Source of the DNA: Schizochytrium sp. CCTCC M209059
Taxonomy: Eukaryota > Sar > Bigyra > Thraustochytrida > Thraustochytriidae
NCBI GenBank assembly: GCA_000818945.1
Contig: KN805419.1
Location: 5,659 to 69,658 of the forward strand
Direction of reading: 5' to 3'
DNA: 64,000 bases
Both the position numbers and the translations under genes were made by a program. Each line of letters starts with the position of its first letter. The first letter of the stretch is position 1. The notes under the pieces were generated by a model. The model worked only from the letters and a program-made list of their open reading frames with translations, had not been told where the DNA came from and made no database searches. This document shows positions 46,121 to 58,147 of this stretch, piece by piece.

Positions 46121-49008
46121 ATGGCGACACCGATGAAACTGATCTCGGGCCCCGGCGCGGCTGCGCGTCTGGCCGCGTACAAGTGCAAGGTGGCCGCGGC
46201 GCTGTCGGGCGCGACGCTCGAGATTGTCAACGCGGCAAAGACGGTCGTGCCAAGCCCCGGTAGACTACCCGTGCTTGCGCTGGAGAAAGGCAAGGCTCCG
46301 CTCCTCGGCGAGCATGCTATTTGCAGGTATCTCTTGGCCGCCGGCATGCCCAAGATCGACAACACGAGCATCATCATGAACGAGCTTACAGAGTTTGACG
46401 AGATCGTGCTGAGCGCCTCTGCTGCTTCGGCAGACGCACTCGACAGCAGCCTTGAGGACCGCCTCGCCAAGCTGACGGGCCCATACCTCGCCTCTGAGAC
46501 CCTGAGCCTTGCGGACGTCTGCATTGGTTGCTCCCTGCGGTTTGCCAAGGAGCGCGGTTTGTCACTGGGCCCGCTTGCGTCCTCGTGGCTTGAAAAGCTC
46601 ACTATGAAGCACGCGGAATTCGATTCGTGCTTGAAATCGTCCGAAGACGAGTTCAAGATTGCGCTCTTTTCTTACCTCGATAACGCCAAGGACCCGCAGA
46701 GCGATCTTTGGAAGGTTGTCAAGGAGGCGTGCGATTTGGCTGTCGCCAAGGAGCTCCCTGGCATGGATTCCAACGTGCAAGAGGGATTTTCCAAAAATGA
46801 TGGCCCGAAGCCTGACTTTCAGCTTAACAGCGCCATGGCCCTGTTCAAGCGCGCGCGCCGTGCGGACTGGAAAGAGCCCAAGGATGCTGCTGAGGCCCTC
46901 GCGCAGCATCTTCGGGATGAGCCCCGCGTGTATCCGGACATTATCGAGCGTGCCGAAGTTTCAGGCAAGGGTTTTATCAACTTGTTTCTGAATGAAAAGC
47001 TCGTTGCGGAGCGTCTGCGCAAAATTGTCGAGCAGGGAGAGCTTTCTCCGCCTCGTGCGCTCTCCTTGAAAAAGGTTGCGCTTGACTTTTCGTCTCCTAA
47101 CGTGGCCAAGGAGATGCACGTTGGCCACTTGCGGTCCACTGTCATTGGTGAGGTGCTTTGCCGGATGCTGACCTTTCAGGGTCACGAGGTCAAGCGCATC
47201 AACCACGTTGGCGACTGGGGTACGCAGTTCGGCATGCTGCTCACGTACATGCGTCACAACAACCCGAACTATCTTGAGGAAAAACCGTCCATCTCGGATT
47301 TGAATGTAAGTATGAGGAGAGAGAGGTTTGTGAAGACCTGGCAAAAGGCTTTTTTGAGAGGCCTCGGAAGAATGAGAGGTACAAGAGAGAAAACGATGGG
47401 TGTGAGGGGGGGGGAGGGGGGAGAAGTAAAGCATTTGGGTCGCGCAAGAGGGCTCAGGCTTGTTCTGGGTTCTCTTGTTTTCAGCTGCGATTGAGCTCCT
47501 TTTGCGAGTGTTGCGGCTGCGCGGCTTCCGGGTGCAAGAGCAAGTATCGCGCCATAACTCACCGCCCCGACCTTTTTATAATGGTGGACGGGGTGGTCTT
47601 TCGGTTGCTGACAACCTATTCTTTTGCCTTTGCTTTTTGCTTTTCATCAAATGGCAGAAAACAATGTACAAGAGAGAGAGAGAAAGAAAGAAAGAAAGAA
47701 AGAGATGGAGGCAGGGGAACCGAGAAGAGAAAGAAAAAGTTGAGGTGGCGATGGAAAGTTATTTTTAAAAGGACACACAAAACTGACAGCGCGCGGACGA
47801 TGCAATGAGCACAGGCATTCTACAAGGCCGCCAAAAAGGCCTTCGATGAGTCAGAAGACTTCAAGGAGGAATCCCGGCTCGAGGTGGTCAAGCTGCAGAG
47901 CGGGGACCCGCAAGCCGTGGCAGGCTGGAAACTGTATCTGTCGATCAGCGAGTCCATGCTGAACCAGATTTACGATCGTCTGAACGTTTCGTTCCCGGAC
48001 GGCGTGACCGGCGAGTCGTTCTACAACTCGCGCATCCCCGGTATCGTCGAGGAGCTCGATAAGTTGGGCTTACTCGAAAACGATGATGGCGCCAGGGTGA
48101 TCCGCACCGAGGCCAACAGTGTGCCACTCTTTGTGGTCAAGCGTGATGGTGGCTATGGCTACGACACAACCGACATGGCCGCCATCAAATACCGCGCGCA
48201 AGAGCTCGGATGCGACTGGCTCGTGTATGTGACTGACGCTGGTCAGCAGCGTCACTTTTTTGCCGTCTTTGAGGCCGCGCTTCGCGCTGGCTACATTGAC
48301 GACAGCGTGCAGTGCGATCACGTTGCCTTTGGCGTTGTGCAGGGCACCGACAGGCAGCGCTTCCGCACGCGCGAGGGCGGCACCGTGCGTCTTGTTGACC
48401 TTCTCGACGAGGCGCGTGACCGCATGGCCAAGGACCTTGAGGAGCGCATCGAGGCCAACACGTGCCTTCTCACCAAAGAAGAGGCCCCTGACGCCGCCAA
48501 CAAGCTCGGCTACTCTGCTGTCAAGTACTTTGATCTCAAGAATGCCCGCATCAAGGACTATGTGTTCAATTATGATCTCATGCTCCAGAGCGACGGTGAC
48601 ACCGCCGTCTATCTCATGTACACGTACGCGCGCATGTGCAGCATCGAGCGCACCGTCAAGGACGTCATTGGCAAGGACGTCGATGCCATCATCGAGGAGG
48701 GCAAGGCCACTTTCTGTGTCGAGCGCATGCGCTCGCAAGAGTGGGACCTCGCGCTCGCTATTCTTCGCTTTGGCGACCGCTTCGATGAGTCTGTCAGCAA
48801 GCTGCAGCCCCACCACCTGTGCAAGTACGTCTACGAGGTCTGCCGCGCCGCCAGCAAGTTCTACAACACCCACCAGCTGATCATCAAGTCTGAGAAGAAG
48901 CTCGCCGACGAGCACGGTGTCAACTGGCTCATTCTCATTCGCTCTGTGCGCGTTGCTCTCAAGACGTCCATGACCATCCTCGGTCTTGATCTCCTCGAGC
49001 GCATCTAA
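46121..49008 (+). CDS. RARS: Arginyl-tRNA synthetase, cytosolic
   Basis: Charges tRNA-Arg. Two exons, 46121-47305 and 47815-49008, with a 509 bp intron (GTAAGT ... GCACAG, phase 0) joining SISDLN to AFYKAAKKAF; the product is 792 aa. A GST-like domain (about residues 1-160) suggests assembly with a multi-synthetase or elongation complex; it is followed by an N-terminal arginyl domain (PDFQLNSAMALFKRARR). The class I HIGH signature is HVGHLRST near residue 333; in exon 2 RFRTREGGTVRLVDLLDE corresponds to the KMSKS loop of eukaryotic ArgRS (FKTRSG), and the protein ends TILGLDLLERI, a family-typical helix. Everything needed for catalysis appears present. Confidence 0.95.
47306..47814 (+). other. 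ArgRS intron (509 bp)
   Basis: Starts GTAAGT and ends GCACAG. It contains a poly-G stretch near 47407-47421 and a (GAAA)n run at 47684-47702. Both splice sites lie at codon boundaries and the flanking residues match the family without a gap. Confidence 0.9.
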
Positions 49009-50120
49009 GTTAGAACCTCCATCTCCCCTTTATAACCTTTGAATGATTGACCGAATGAATGCATGAACGAATGAATCGCAGATCCCTTCATCTTTCCCAT
49101 CGTAAAACGAACGTACGAAGCCAGGCCCACCACGCTTCAGACCCCACTTCGAAAAGACCAAGCTCAACTTGCATTGCGAAGGTGCGTAAAGCTCCTGAGT
49201 AAAGAAAGAAAAAATGGTCGCCTCGGGCGAGCGTGCATCTGCGTCGCGGCCGACTGGACCGGCCCGGGCCTGGCCGGTGTGGTGTCACCTTAGACCCTTA
49301 CATAGTTTTTTCATGGGTCTAAATACCGGCTACAGCTTAACTTCCTGTGAAACCGCCGGTAACGGCCTAAAAGCTAGGGTACACTACGCTGATCTTGAAT
49401 GAAGGATTGGACAAGCGCATCGCGTGTATTTGCAAACCTTGCCATGAGGAGCAATAAGATAAGAACCCCAAAATATCCCTCCCAAACTTTAATTTGCGTT
49501 CCCGACGACCATGCTAAATGCGTTGGTGACCATTATCCGTACAGGCTCGCCATTGACCGAACCAAACCACAGACCACAGATCAAACCATTGATGGAGAAA
49601 ACGATTTCTGAAGTGCGTTTTTGCACGATCTTTATGTCGGGGGGCGCTCCTCACTACGGAGAAATGTACTGCATATAACCAATAATTCACTAGGCCTAGT
49701 TCACTGCAGCTCGGACTAAACACGCACTTCAGATCGCGGGGTCTTCAGCCCCGCAAGGTATGGCATATCATCGTCTGTGATGAGTGAATGGTCCGATTCT
49801 TTACATGATACACAAAGCGCGAATAATCGCCTGCAAAAGACGACCCAACCTTGAGACTCAATGCGCTCTCAATGGAATTACCTCCGGTGCCCTCCCCATA
49901 CGAAAGAGACTTTTGCGAGTTGGTGCATGGGTCGTAAGAGTTGAAGAGAGTGAACGAGAAATGGGTTCGAGACTCGCCCCGGCTGCTTGCACCGCCACTT
50001 CTGCGCATAAAACAAATAAAGATTGAATTGTGTCGTGGCAGGTAAAATTATTTACGTATACACCCATGGCCTGTAAAAAGTGTTAAATTATGAATACAGA
50101 GCGTTGCACTGACGGAGCGC
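49009..50120. other. Spacer containing direct-repeat copy 1
   Basis: About 1.1 kb between ArgRS and the trypsin gene (its 3' side). Repeat copy 1 occupies 49261-49606. The rest, including CACTAGGCCTAG at 49689, has no gene. Confidence 0.6.
49261..49606. repeat. Direct repeat copy 1 (about 0.33 kb)
   Basis: Matches 52430-52768 at about 97% over 315 bp starting at AGACCCTTACATAG (49292), with roughly nine substitutions. Homology continues weakly back to a shared GGCCCGGG. It ends near TTGATGGAGAAAACG. The short open frames in both copies are the same by descent and show no protein-like conservation. It may be a short mobile element or a solo terminal repeat; I see no clear terminal inverted repeats or target-site duplication. 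Confidence 0.9.
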
Positions 50121-51275
50121 TCACATCAGAGCGAGCCCAGCTATGATGGACATCACGAGGCCGACATCCAGAATACGCACGGCAGAAGAATACTCAAACG
50201 GATCATAGGTTGGAGCGTGTGTTTCAGCTTGTGTTGGAGCTTTTGTTGGAGCTGGTGTTGGAGCTTGTGTTGGTGCCGAAGTGCTCAAAGGATCCATGAC
50301 GTACTCTCCATCACTTCCCGCCCCAGCAACATACCTCACGATCCCGCTACCAACAACAGAATCGATCCAGCTGCTATAGACAGCAACGTTCGTGTAGACG
50401 CCAGGGTATCCACTGCGCGCGCAGCCATACCCGAATGAGACGACTCCGAGCTGAATGTCCACGAAGTTCTGCGTGAGGAAAAGAGGGCCACCAGAGTCGC
50501 CCTGGCAGCTATCCTTGCCCGGAGCCGCAGCACATACGTACTGATCGAGATTGTCTGTAAGTCCGTACGTATTGGCGCAGGTGTTTCGATTAGTAACATT
50601 TAGGTAAACACTTCGGCGCACAAAGTTCACTGAGTCGCCTTCGTAGGTCGCGCCGTATCCAATCGTCTGCACTAACGTTTCGTCGTAGAGCGAGGATTCA
50701 GCATCTGCAAGAGAGACGGGGGAGGGTAGCTCTGAAGGATCCGTAGGTCCCGTGGTTTTGATGATGGCAATGTCATTGTCCAAAAGATTGTTCGGCAAGA
50801 CTTCGTACGACGGATGACGATTGAGCAAATCACTTGAGTTTGACTCAACGAACCAAGTTGCACCAGAGTCGTATAAGTCGCCATAATTGTCAGCAAGGAG
50901 GCCCACCAAATAGCCACTGAAAGTCGATAGCTCACTCTCTCCCGGAAGGCAATGCGCTGCAGTAAGAAAGTAATGGGAGGTGGAGTTTGAAGAGCCAATG
51001 TACGATCCTCCGCACAACGCTAATGAGCCATCAGAATAGACGAAAAGGACAGCGGCCATCCATGGATGTGATGCGGAATCGATGGGTTTGCCACCGACAA
51101 TGCGAGGGCTCACCCCCTTAATAACGGTGGACTCGTTAAAATTATAGGTAAAGTCCAGCGTCACGTTCAGAGGTTCATGGCCAGGGAGAGCTGCGACTGA
51201 GCTGGACATGAGTGCAGCAAAACTAGCCAGGAGCATCCAGAGAGCCAACATACTTGTACCTGGCTTCATCTTCAT
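50121..51275 (-). CDS. Trypsin-like serine protease, secreted and probably anchored
   Basis: 384 aa, ATG at 51275. A signal peptide (about residues 1-29) is followed by a short propeptide and the activation site R-IVGG (58-62). The catalytic triad is complete: His108 in LTAAHC, Asp168 in DNDIAII, Ser261 in CQGDSGGPLF; Asp255 six residues before the serine predicts cleavage after Arg/Lys. Cys spacing fits S1A proteases. After the catalytic domain a Thr/Pro stalk (APTQAPTPAPTKAPT and onward) leads to a hydrophobic C-terminus (VGLVMSIIAGLALM), typical of a GPI signal or membrane anchor. It likely digests extracellular protein. The gene is bracketed by two direct repeats. Confidence 0.95.
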   Translation of the reverse strand: MKMKPGTSMLALWMLLASFAALMSSSVAALPGHEPLNVTLDFTYNFNESTVIKGVSPRIVGGKPIDSASHPWMAAVLFVYSDGSLALCGGSYIGSSNSTSHYFLTAAHCLPGESELSTFSGYLVGLLADNYGDLYDSGATWFVESNSSDLLNRHPSYEVLPNNLLDNDIAIIKTTGPTDPSELPSPVSLADAESSLYDETLVQTIGYGATYEGDSVNFVRRSVYLNVTNRNTCANTYGLTDNLDQYVCAAAPGKDSCQGDSGGPLFLTQNFVDIQLGVVSFGYGCARSGYPGVYTNVAVYSSWIDSVVGSGIVRYVAGAGSDGEYVMDPLSTSAPTQAPTPAPTKAPTQAETHAPTYDPFEYSSAVRILDVGLVMSIIAGLALM

Positions 51276-52265
51276 GTTCTTCTTCTCCTTTTCTTTCTTT
51301 ACAGTTTTGGTTGCCTTCTGGGGGTTCTGGTTCTGCTTAGCTCCATCAGATCGGAAATTTTTTCTTCCCTCGCTCGAAATATTTCAATCTCGACCTCTGC
51401 ATCTACTCTGGCCAAGCCCATATTACTTTCAATCATTCTTTTGCGTTCCTGCACCGCGTGTTGGAAGATTTGGCGAAAACTTTTTATTAGTTTTTAGGTA
51501 TAGCTGTCGTACAAATTGCGTTCCTGAACATTTTGTATACGACAAGGCAACGCGAGATGAGGGACAATAGGGCCTGCCGCTGCTGCTGCTGCTGCTGCTG
51601 CCGCTGCTGCCGCTGTCGCTCCACGGGCCGCCCGCCACCTCCTTCGGCCGCACGCGCGGCTTCCCTGCGCGGGCGAGGCCAGGTCAGTCCGGGCGTAACA
51701 GGCGAGACAATATGATCCACTGCGGGAGTGATCTGAGCGAGTGCACCGAGCGAGCAAGATCTGCTCCGCCAAGAGCCTATGCTTTTGCCTACCAGCTAAG
51801 CGGGCTGCCGTCCATTCATGCACGCGCAGAGTGCGCGAAGACGCGGGACGAAACCCTCGTGCCAACAGACAGATGATATAGTCTGCAGTGCAGGCCCAAG
51901 ACCCTCGTTCCCTTCCCTCCTTCCCTCCTTCCCTCCTTTCCTTGTGCGTGCGAGCTCCTCCGCGCCGACCTTGCGTCCGGGACCGGGACCGCTTTCGAGG
52001 TTGGCTTTCTTGGCGCACACCTCTTCGCCGCAGCCGTGTTGCTTCTTGCTTCCTACACACGGGCTCGAAGCTCATTTTGGGCGTCCGTGTAAAGTCAACA
52101 GCATCGTCACCACCTAGGCCTGGGCGCATCCCCATCTTCGCCTTCGCCACCGCCACCATCGGTATCGTCGCCGCGGCGGCCGGCCCAGCGCGCGACGCGA
52201 CGCGACGACGTCCTCCTGGCCGTCGCTAGCGCAAGCTGGGCGCGCGCTCAGCTCGTCGCATCTCA

Positions 52266-52320
52266 TCTCCGCTCACTCAACTCAGCTCTACTCAGCTCAA
52301 CTCAACTCAACTCAGCTCCT
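52266..52320. repeat. CTCAACTCAG pentamer repeats
   Basis: Imperfect tandem CTCAA/CTCAG/CTCTA units just before repeat copy 2. Confidence 0.8.
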
Positions 52321-52429
52321 CGAGCCTGCGACGCACAAGCGAGCGAGCCGGGTCGAGTTGCGCGCCGCTTGGTCGCGGAGGGCGCCCTCGAGGGCTCGCT
52401 CGCTCGTGCGTCGCAGGCAGGCAGGCGGG

Positions 52430-52768
52430 CGGGCCCGGGTGCGGAGCCACCCCAGACCCTTACATAGTTTTTTCATGGGTCTAAATACCGGTTACAGCTT
52501 AACTTCCTGTGAAACCGCCGGCAACGGCCTAAAAGCTAGGGTACACTACGCTGATCTTGAATGAAGGATTGGACAAGCGCATCGCGTGTATCTGCAAACC
52601 TTGCCATGAGGAGCAATAAGATAAGAACCCCAAAATTTCCCTCCCAAACTTCAATTTGCGTTCTCGACGACCATCCTAAATGCGTTGGTGACCATTATCC
52701 GTACAGGCTCGCCATTGACCGAACCAAACCACAGACCACAGATCAAACCATTGATGGATAAAACGGTT
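52430..52768. repeat. Direct repeat copy 2 (about 0.33 kb)
   Basis: Same orientation as copy 1, 3.16 kb away and about 97% identical from 52454. It lies on the 5' side of the trypsin gene. Beyond 52768 it continues into sequence (GTTTACTTGAGGCGCGAGA) that recurs in copy 3 but not in copy 1, so the full element probably extends further right. Confidence 0.9.
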
Positions 52769-52892
52769 TACTTGAGGCGCGAGACGGGCATGCATTCTGC
52801 AGCCGGACTTTTTCGCAGTGGAACCGGTACCTTATGCTAATCGATTGGTAACCCAATTTTCCCCTTTAGGGGTACTAGAGCTTTCCTTACTG

Positions 52893-53040
52893 ATTGACGT
52901 TCCCGACAACTACGCTAGACGCGCTGGTGACTGCTGTCCGGACAGGCTCGTCTTTGCCCGAATCAGATGACCACTGACAAAACCACGGATGGTCAAAACG
53001 GTCTTCGTGAGACGCGAGATAGGCGCGCAGTTTCTGGTCC
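52893..53040. repeat. Decayed partial copy 3 of the direct repeat
   Basis: Aligns with 52643-52800: compare TGCGTTGGTGACCATTATCC with CGCGCTGGTGACTGCTGTCC, then ACAGGCTCG, CCATTGATGGATAAAACGG with CCACGGATGGTCAAAACGG, and GAGGCGCGAGACGGGC with GAGACGCGAGATAGGC. Identity is roughly 70%, so this copy is older than the near-identical pair. Confidence 0.75.
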
Positions 53041-53700
53041 TTTCATGGCCAATTGTTTCCTCTCTTTCACCCTTTCGGAATACAAGCTCTTTACGTATAC
53101 TTTACCTAGTCTTCACCTCGCCATAGGCCTTGCTAGAACGCCGCGGTGAGGGATGTGTTTTTTAATTGTCCCTCACGAAGTTAAGTCATGCTCAAGTCGG
53201 AAACGAAGCGTTGACAACGACAAAGAATTGGAAAGGTTTTTGCGCTAGAGGGAATGGACGCAGTGAAATAAGGCTGACACTCGTACTCACCAGCTTGCTT
53301 CGATTGCGTGGTTCTTGCCGAAAGCCTGCTGACCACGACAACAACGTCTGTCTCGCACAAGGTTCCATTGCGCGTACACGCATACTACAATCCTAAAGTT
53401 TGGGTCGGAGTCACAAATACTGCTTCATAGTTTCAAGCGGAAAAGAAGTAAAAACCCACCTAGAGCTACTTGAGCTAGAGTATGCATCAAAAGAGAAACA
53501 AGTCGGTCGCCATTGGGAACACATAGACCGATATGTTCAAGCACAATTTCCAGGGCCCTACTTTGCCTGACCTGTGTGCCACACGCGGGTTCAGAACGTA
53601 GAAGAACGAACCACGACACTTGTGCAATCTCTGATCAAAGCATATGCTTGCTAGCCTTTATTTTCAAAACATCTTCGGTAACGATGATTGTGGACTCCGC

Positions 53701-55263
53701 TCACTTGTACACACCAATGCGTCCTGCGCGACAGCCAAAGACGACGAGATCTTGGGGAGAAACTGGGTCAACGTGAATGACTTCGACGGCGCAAATGCAA
53801 TTCGGGTTTTCCCAAGTGGCGAGACATGCGCCTGTCCGAATGTCGACCATATGAATGACATTGTCCGTGGAAACAGACACGACAAGGGTGTCGTTGACGA
53901 CTCGCACAAATTGTACTCCACGCTTGTGCTGATACTTGGCGATGATACGGCCAGAAAGGTCAAAGAGAATCCAGCTTCGATCCCATGAAGAGGAAAGGAC
54001 GTGGCCATCCCGCGTACAAGATACTGAAACAACAACGCCTCGATGCCCGCGGCAAACGCCTACTTCCAGACCGTGGCGTACGTCCCAAAGACGTACGGAC
54101 GTGTCGCGCGAGCCAGAGACAAGGATTTCATGACGCGAGTCTGGGAGACGCATGGTCGCAAGCGTCTGGACAGGTCCAGCGTGCCCACGAAGAACACCCC
54201 GTCCTCGCATCTGGCCAGGGCCAACACGACATCGCCACATACGAATGGTACAGTCCGTGGAGGCGCTTGCCATATCGGCACCATTCCTGCCTTGACGCAG
54301 GGCGCAGAGAGCAGTCACAGGTCCTTGGTGACCTTTGCAAGAACCAACACGTTCACCCGTGCTTGCATCCCAAAGACGCACAATGCCATCCGACCAGCCC
54401 GTGGCCAAAACAAGGCTGTTTGCGTGTCTATCGACCCGCGCCATGCACGTGACGCGTGCTGAACCGGAGATCTCGGGATGGTCATCTGTGAGAACCACGA
54501 CGCGCTCCTCGCCAGGCAAAAGGTCCCCTGTTCTGACGAGTGCCAGGGAAGATTTCCATGCGCAGGCAACGCGCCAAGGTGAAAGCGCAAGGATCTTGAC
54601 AAGGGGTTCGCCAGCCGGGGCAACTGGTTCCCGTAGAATGAGTCTGCCTGAGTCCAGGTCATTTAATTGCAGAACGCCTTCTCTTGACCCACTTGCAATG
54701 ACGCTTGCAGATGCGCTCATGCATGTCATCTCGCCATGCTCAAAGTACGCTTTGGGATCAAGCATTTCGCTCCATTGGGCGTGTAGCCCAGGATGGCGGC
54801 GCCGAGCCACGTCAAGGCGCTGAACAAAGTCGTCTCTTTCGCCGAGAGTCGGCACGAGCTGTACGTACAAGTGCTCTTCCAAAAATGGTAGTGAGCTCTC
54901 TCCCCGATGCCCAATTCGCTGAAATGCTTTCGCTAAGCCAGGTCTGCGAATTGCGGACTTATCGATGAGATCTCCAAGCGTTTGCAGCTGGCCGGCTTCG
55001 GCAATCGCTCGGACCCACTCGACTTGCGCAGCGAGAAGCGCGACTGCTTCTGCAAGCGCGAGACGATGCATCGTGCCGTCGCATGGGGTTTTCTTCTCAT
55101 GGTCCGCGATCGAGTCCCCCACGAGATCGACCGCTGCAAACGCATGTGCTAGGTCCTCGGGCGTCAAAAACTCTGCTATGCAGGCCACGAGCGCCGGGTC
55201 GCCGAGGCGCAGGTACGCGCCAAGACGCGACTCTCGAGGTTCTTGCATTTGTTGCTCTTGCAT
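53701..55263 (-). CDS. F-box / WD40-repeat protein
   Basis: 520 aa from the ATG at 55263; the frame continues upstream through Arg/Ser/Glu-rich sequence that looks like leader. Residues 12-50 (LGDPALVACIAEFLTPEDLAHAF) read as a degenerate F-box, which would bind Skp1 in an SCF ubiquitin ligase. About six WD40 blades follow from residue 180: ASGSREGVLQLND, LATGWSDGIVRLWDASTGE, MASASTDCTIRMWRC, LVSGSRDTSVRLWDVRHGLE, VLSSSWDRSWILFD and VVSVSTDNVIHMVDIRTGAC. The propeller would recognise the substrate. The target is unknown. It lies head-to-head with a second F-box gene. Confidence 0.8.
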   Translation of the reverse strand: MQEQQMQEPRESRLGAYLRLGDPALVACIAEFLTPEDLAHAFAAVDLVGDSIADHEKKTPCDGTMHRLALAEAVALLAAQVEWVRAIAEAGQLQTLGDLIDKSAIRRPGLAKAFQRIGHRGESSLPFLEEHLYVQLVPTLGERDDFVQRLDVARRRHPGLHAQWSEMLDPKAYFEHGEMTCMSASASVIASGSREGVLQLNDLDSGRLILREPVAPAGEPLVKILALSPWRVACAWKSSLALVRTGDLLPGEERVVVLTDDHPEISGSARVTCMARVDRHANSLVLATGWSDGIVRLWDASTGERVGSCKGHQGPVTALCALRQGRNGADMASASTDCTIRMWRCRVGPGQMRGRGVLRGHAGPVQTLATMRLPDSRHEILVSGSRDTSVRLWDVRHGLEVGVCRGHRGVVVSVSCTRDGHVLSSSWDRSWILFDLSGRIIAKYQHKRGVQFVRVVNDTLVVSVSTDNVIHMVDIRTGACLATWENPNCICAVEVIHVDPVSPQDLVVFGCRAGRIGVYK

Positions 55264-56774
<1,511 letters not shown>

Positions 56775-57539
56775 ATGGTGGACAGGCTGCCCGCCGGCGT
56801 GCTGGCCGAGAGGGTCTTCCTGCTGCTCTCCGCGGAGGACCTGTGCGCCTGCGAGGCGGTGCGTCGCGACTGGCACAAGGTCCTCCAGGACGCGGAGCTC
56901 GGCGCGGCCGCTTGGCGCGCAGCGTGCTCTGCGAAATGGCGCGGGAAAGCGAACATGCCGTTCTCCTACAAGGGCGCGCGCGAAACCCCCTTTCACAAAA
57001 TCAAGCTCTCGCCGGCCGCCGTCTCCCGCCTGAGCGTCAGGGAGCTGCGCGAGCTGCTCACGCTGCGCGGAGTGGACTCGCGAAGCTTCATTGAAAAGTC
57101 AGAGTTCCTGCGCGAGTTTGTGCGTTCGACGCCAGTCCAGGTCATGGGCTGCAGCGTCGAGTTTGAGAACAAGTGGAAGGCTAGCTATGCCTACGCCTTG
57201 CTCGACGCAAAACGTGCAAATATCACCAAGGACGAGCTCATCGCTGCCGAGTGGACTTTTTTCATGAAGCGGCGATCGTCCTTCCGGGCTCAGTTTAAAT
57301 TTCTGCCCAACGGCGGCGTGCGTAGCTCCATGCCGGGCGGACTTCAGCCGGATTCGCGCTGGGTCATGCGCAACTTTGACCCGGTTAGCGTTCAGGTGGA
57401 CCACTATCCACCACTCTGTGTGTCACGTCGCGAAGATGATTGGGGCTTCAGGCTCGAGAATGAGTACGTCGTTTTCTATTCGACTATTTATGGCGTTGAC
57501 GAGGCTGCTATTTTCGCGCGCGAGTTTCCGTCTGCTTGA
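56775..57539 (+). CDS. F-box protein with SAP-like segment
   Basis: 254 aa from the ATG at 56775, in a strong context (GCCGCCATGG); the frame reading in from the TTTC tract is an artefact. Residues 1-55 are an F-box: LPAGVLAERVFLLLSAEDLCACEAVRRDW with AAWRAACSAKW after it. Residues 75-115 (SRLSVRELRELLTLRGVDSR and SFIEKSEFLREFV) resemble a SAP/ARMET-type helix-extended-helix. The rest (WTFFMKRRSSFRAQFKFLPNG onward to FAREFPSA) is beta-rich and unassigned, possibly the substrate-recognition part. Probable SCF ubiquitin ligase adaptor. Confidence 0.8.
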   Translation: MVDRLPAGVLAERVFLLLSAEDLCACEAVRRDWHKVLQDAELGAAAWRAACSAKWRGKANMPFSYKGARETPFHKIKLSPAAVSRLSVRELRELLTLRGVDSRSFIEKSEFLREFVRSTPVQVMGCSVEFENKWKASYAYALLDAKRANITKDELIAAEWTFFMKRRSSFRAQFKFLPNGGVRSSMPGGLQPDSRWVMRNFDPVSVQVDHYPPLCVSRREDDWGFRLENEYVVFYSTIYGVDEAAIFAREFPSA

Positions 57540-58147
57540 AGAAGTCCTCGAAACCTTTGTTGCTTACTAATACTATGTAAACCTGCCACAAAAAAGAAAA
57601 GAAAAAAGTAGAAATCCCCTGTTCCTGTGACAAGGCTCATTTCTGTCCGAGGCGGAAACGCTGTCAACGCGCGCGAGAGCGAGGAGCTTTTCGCGCGAAA
57701 AAGAGAGTTTGCAGAAAGGCGATGTTCGCCCCCCTTGCAATCTATACTTGTCCCCGGACATGCACGCTTGTGACAGCATCTCACCTCACTCATCAGTGAA
57801 CCTATTTTGTCGGTCCATATCCCAACGTGTGCTCTGCCAATAAGTTACTTGATGTGGTCGCCAGCCGGCGTGCAGTGAGATGACACGACAAGCAGACGCA
57901 TACATGCGCACCTCCTGCATCAGTCAGTCAGTCAGTCAGTCACCTTCGCTGTTCTTGCTTGTTGTTGATGATGATGCTGATGATGCTTGGATGATGCGAT
58001 GCACTGCAAAACAAATGACAGTGTATACAGAGCCACGTGAGGAGGAGGAGGAGGAGGAGGTAACGGGCCAGCGTGGCGCCGTGGCGGGCGGCAGAGACCC
58101 GAGGAGCGCAGCGCAGTGAGCACGAGCGCTTCCACGCACTCGGCACG
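57540..58147. other. Spacer before the ABC1-kinase fusion gene
   Basis: 608 bp with a CAGT repeat (57919-57940), a GATGAT run (57966-57995) and a GAG run (58038-58060). No gene. It should contain the promoter of the following gene. Confidence 0.5.

Larger units (their letters stand above)
51276..53700. other. Gene-poor region containing repeat copies 2 and 3
   Basis: About 2.4 kb without a protein gene. It holds a (CTG)n run (51578-51600), (CCTTC)n units (51903-51940), CTCAA/CTCAG repeats (52266-52320), repeat copy 2 (52430-52768) and a decayed copy 3 (52893-53040). Open frames at 51494-52159 are Arg/Ala-rich low complexity. Confidence 0.55.

Noticed and set aside
45868..46656. 262-codon minus-strand frame overlapping the ArgRS start
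   Set aside because: Ser/Ala/Arg-rich shadow opposite the GST-like domain of a firmly identified gene.
51494..52159. 221-codon minus-strand frame upstream of the trypsin gene
   Set aside because: Arg/Ala/Gly low complexity with a CTG-repeat-derived poly-Ala; no domain and no clear start context.
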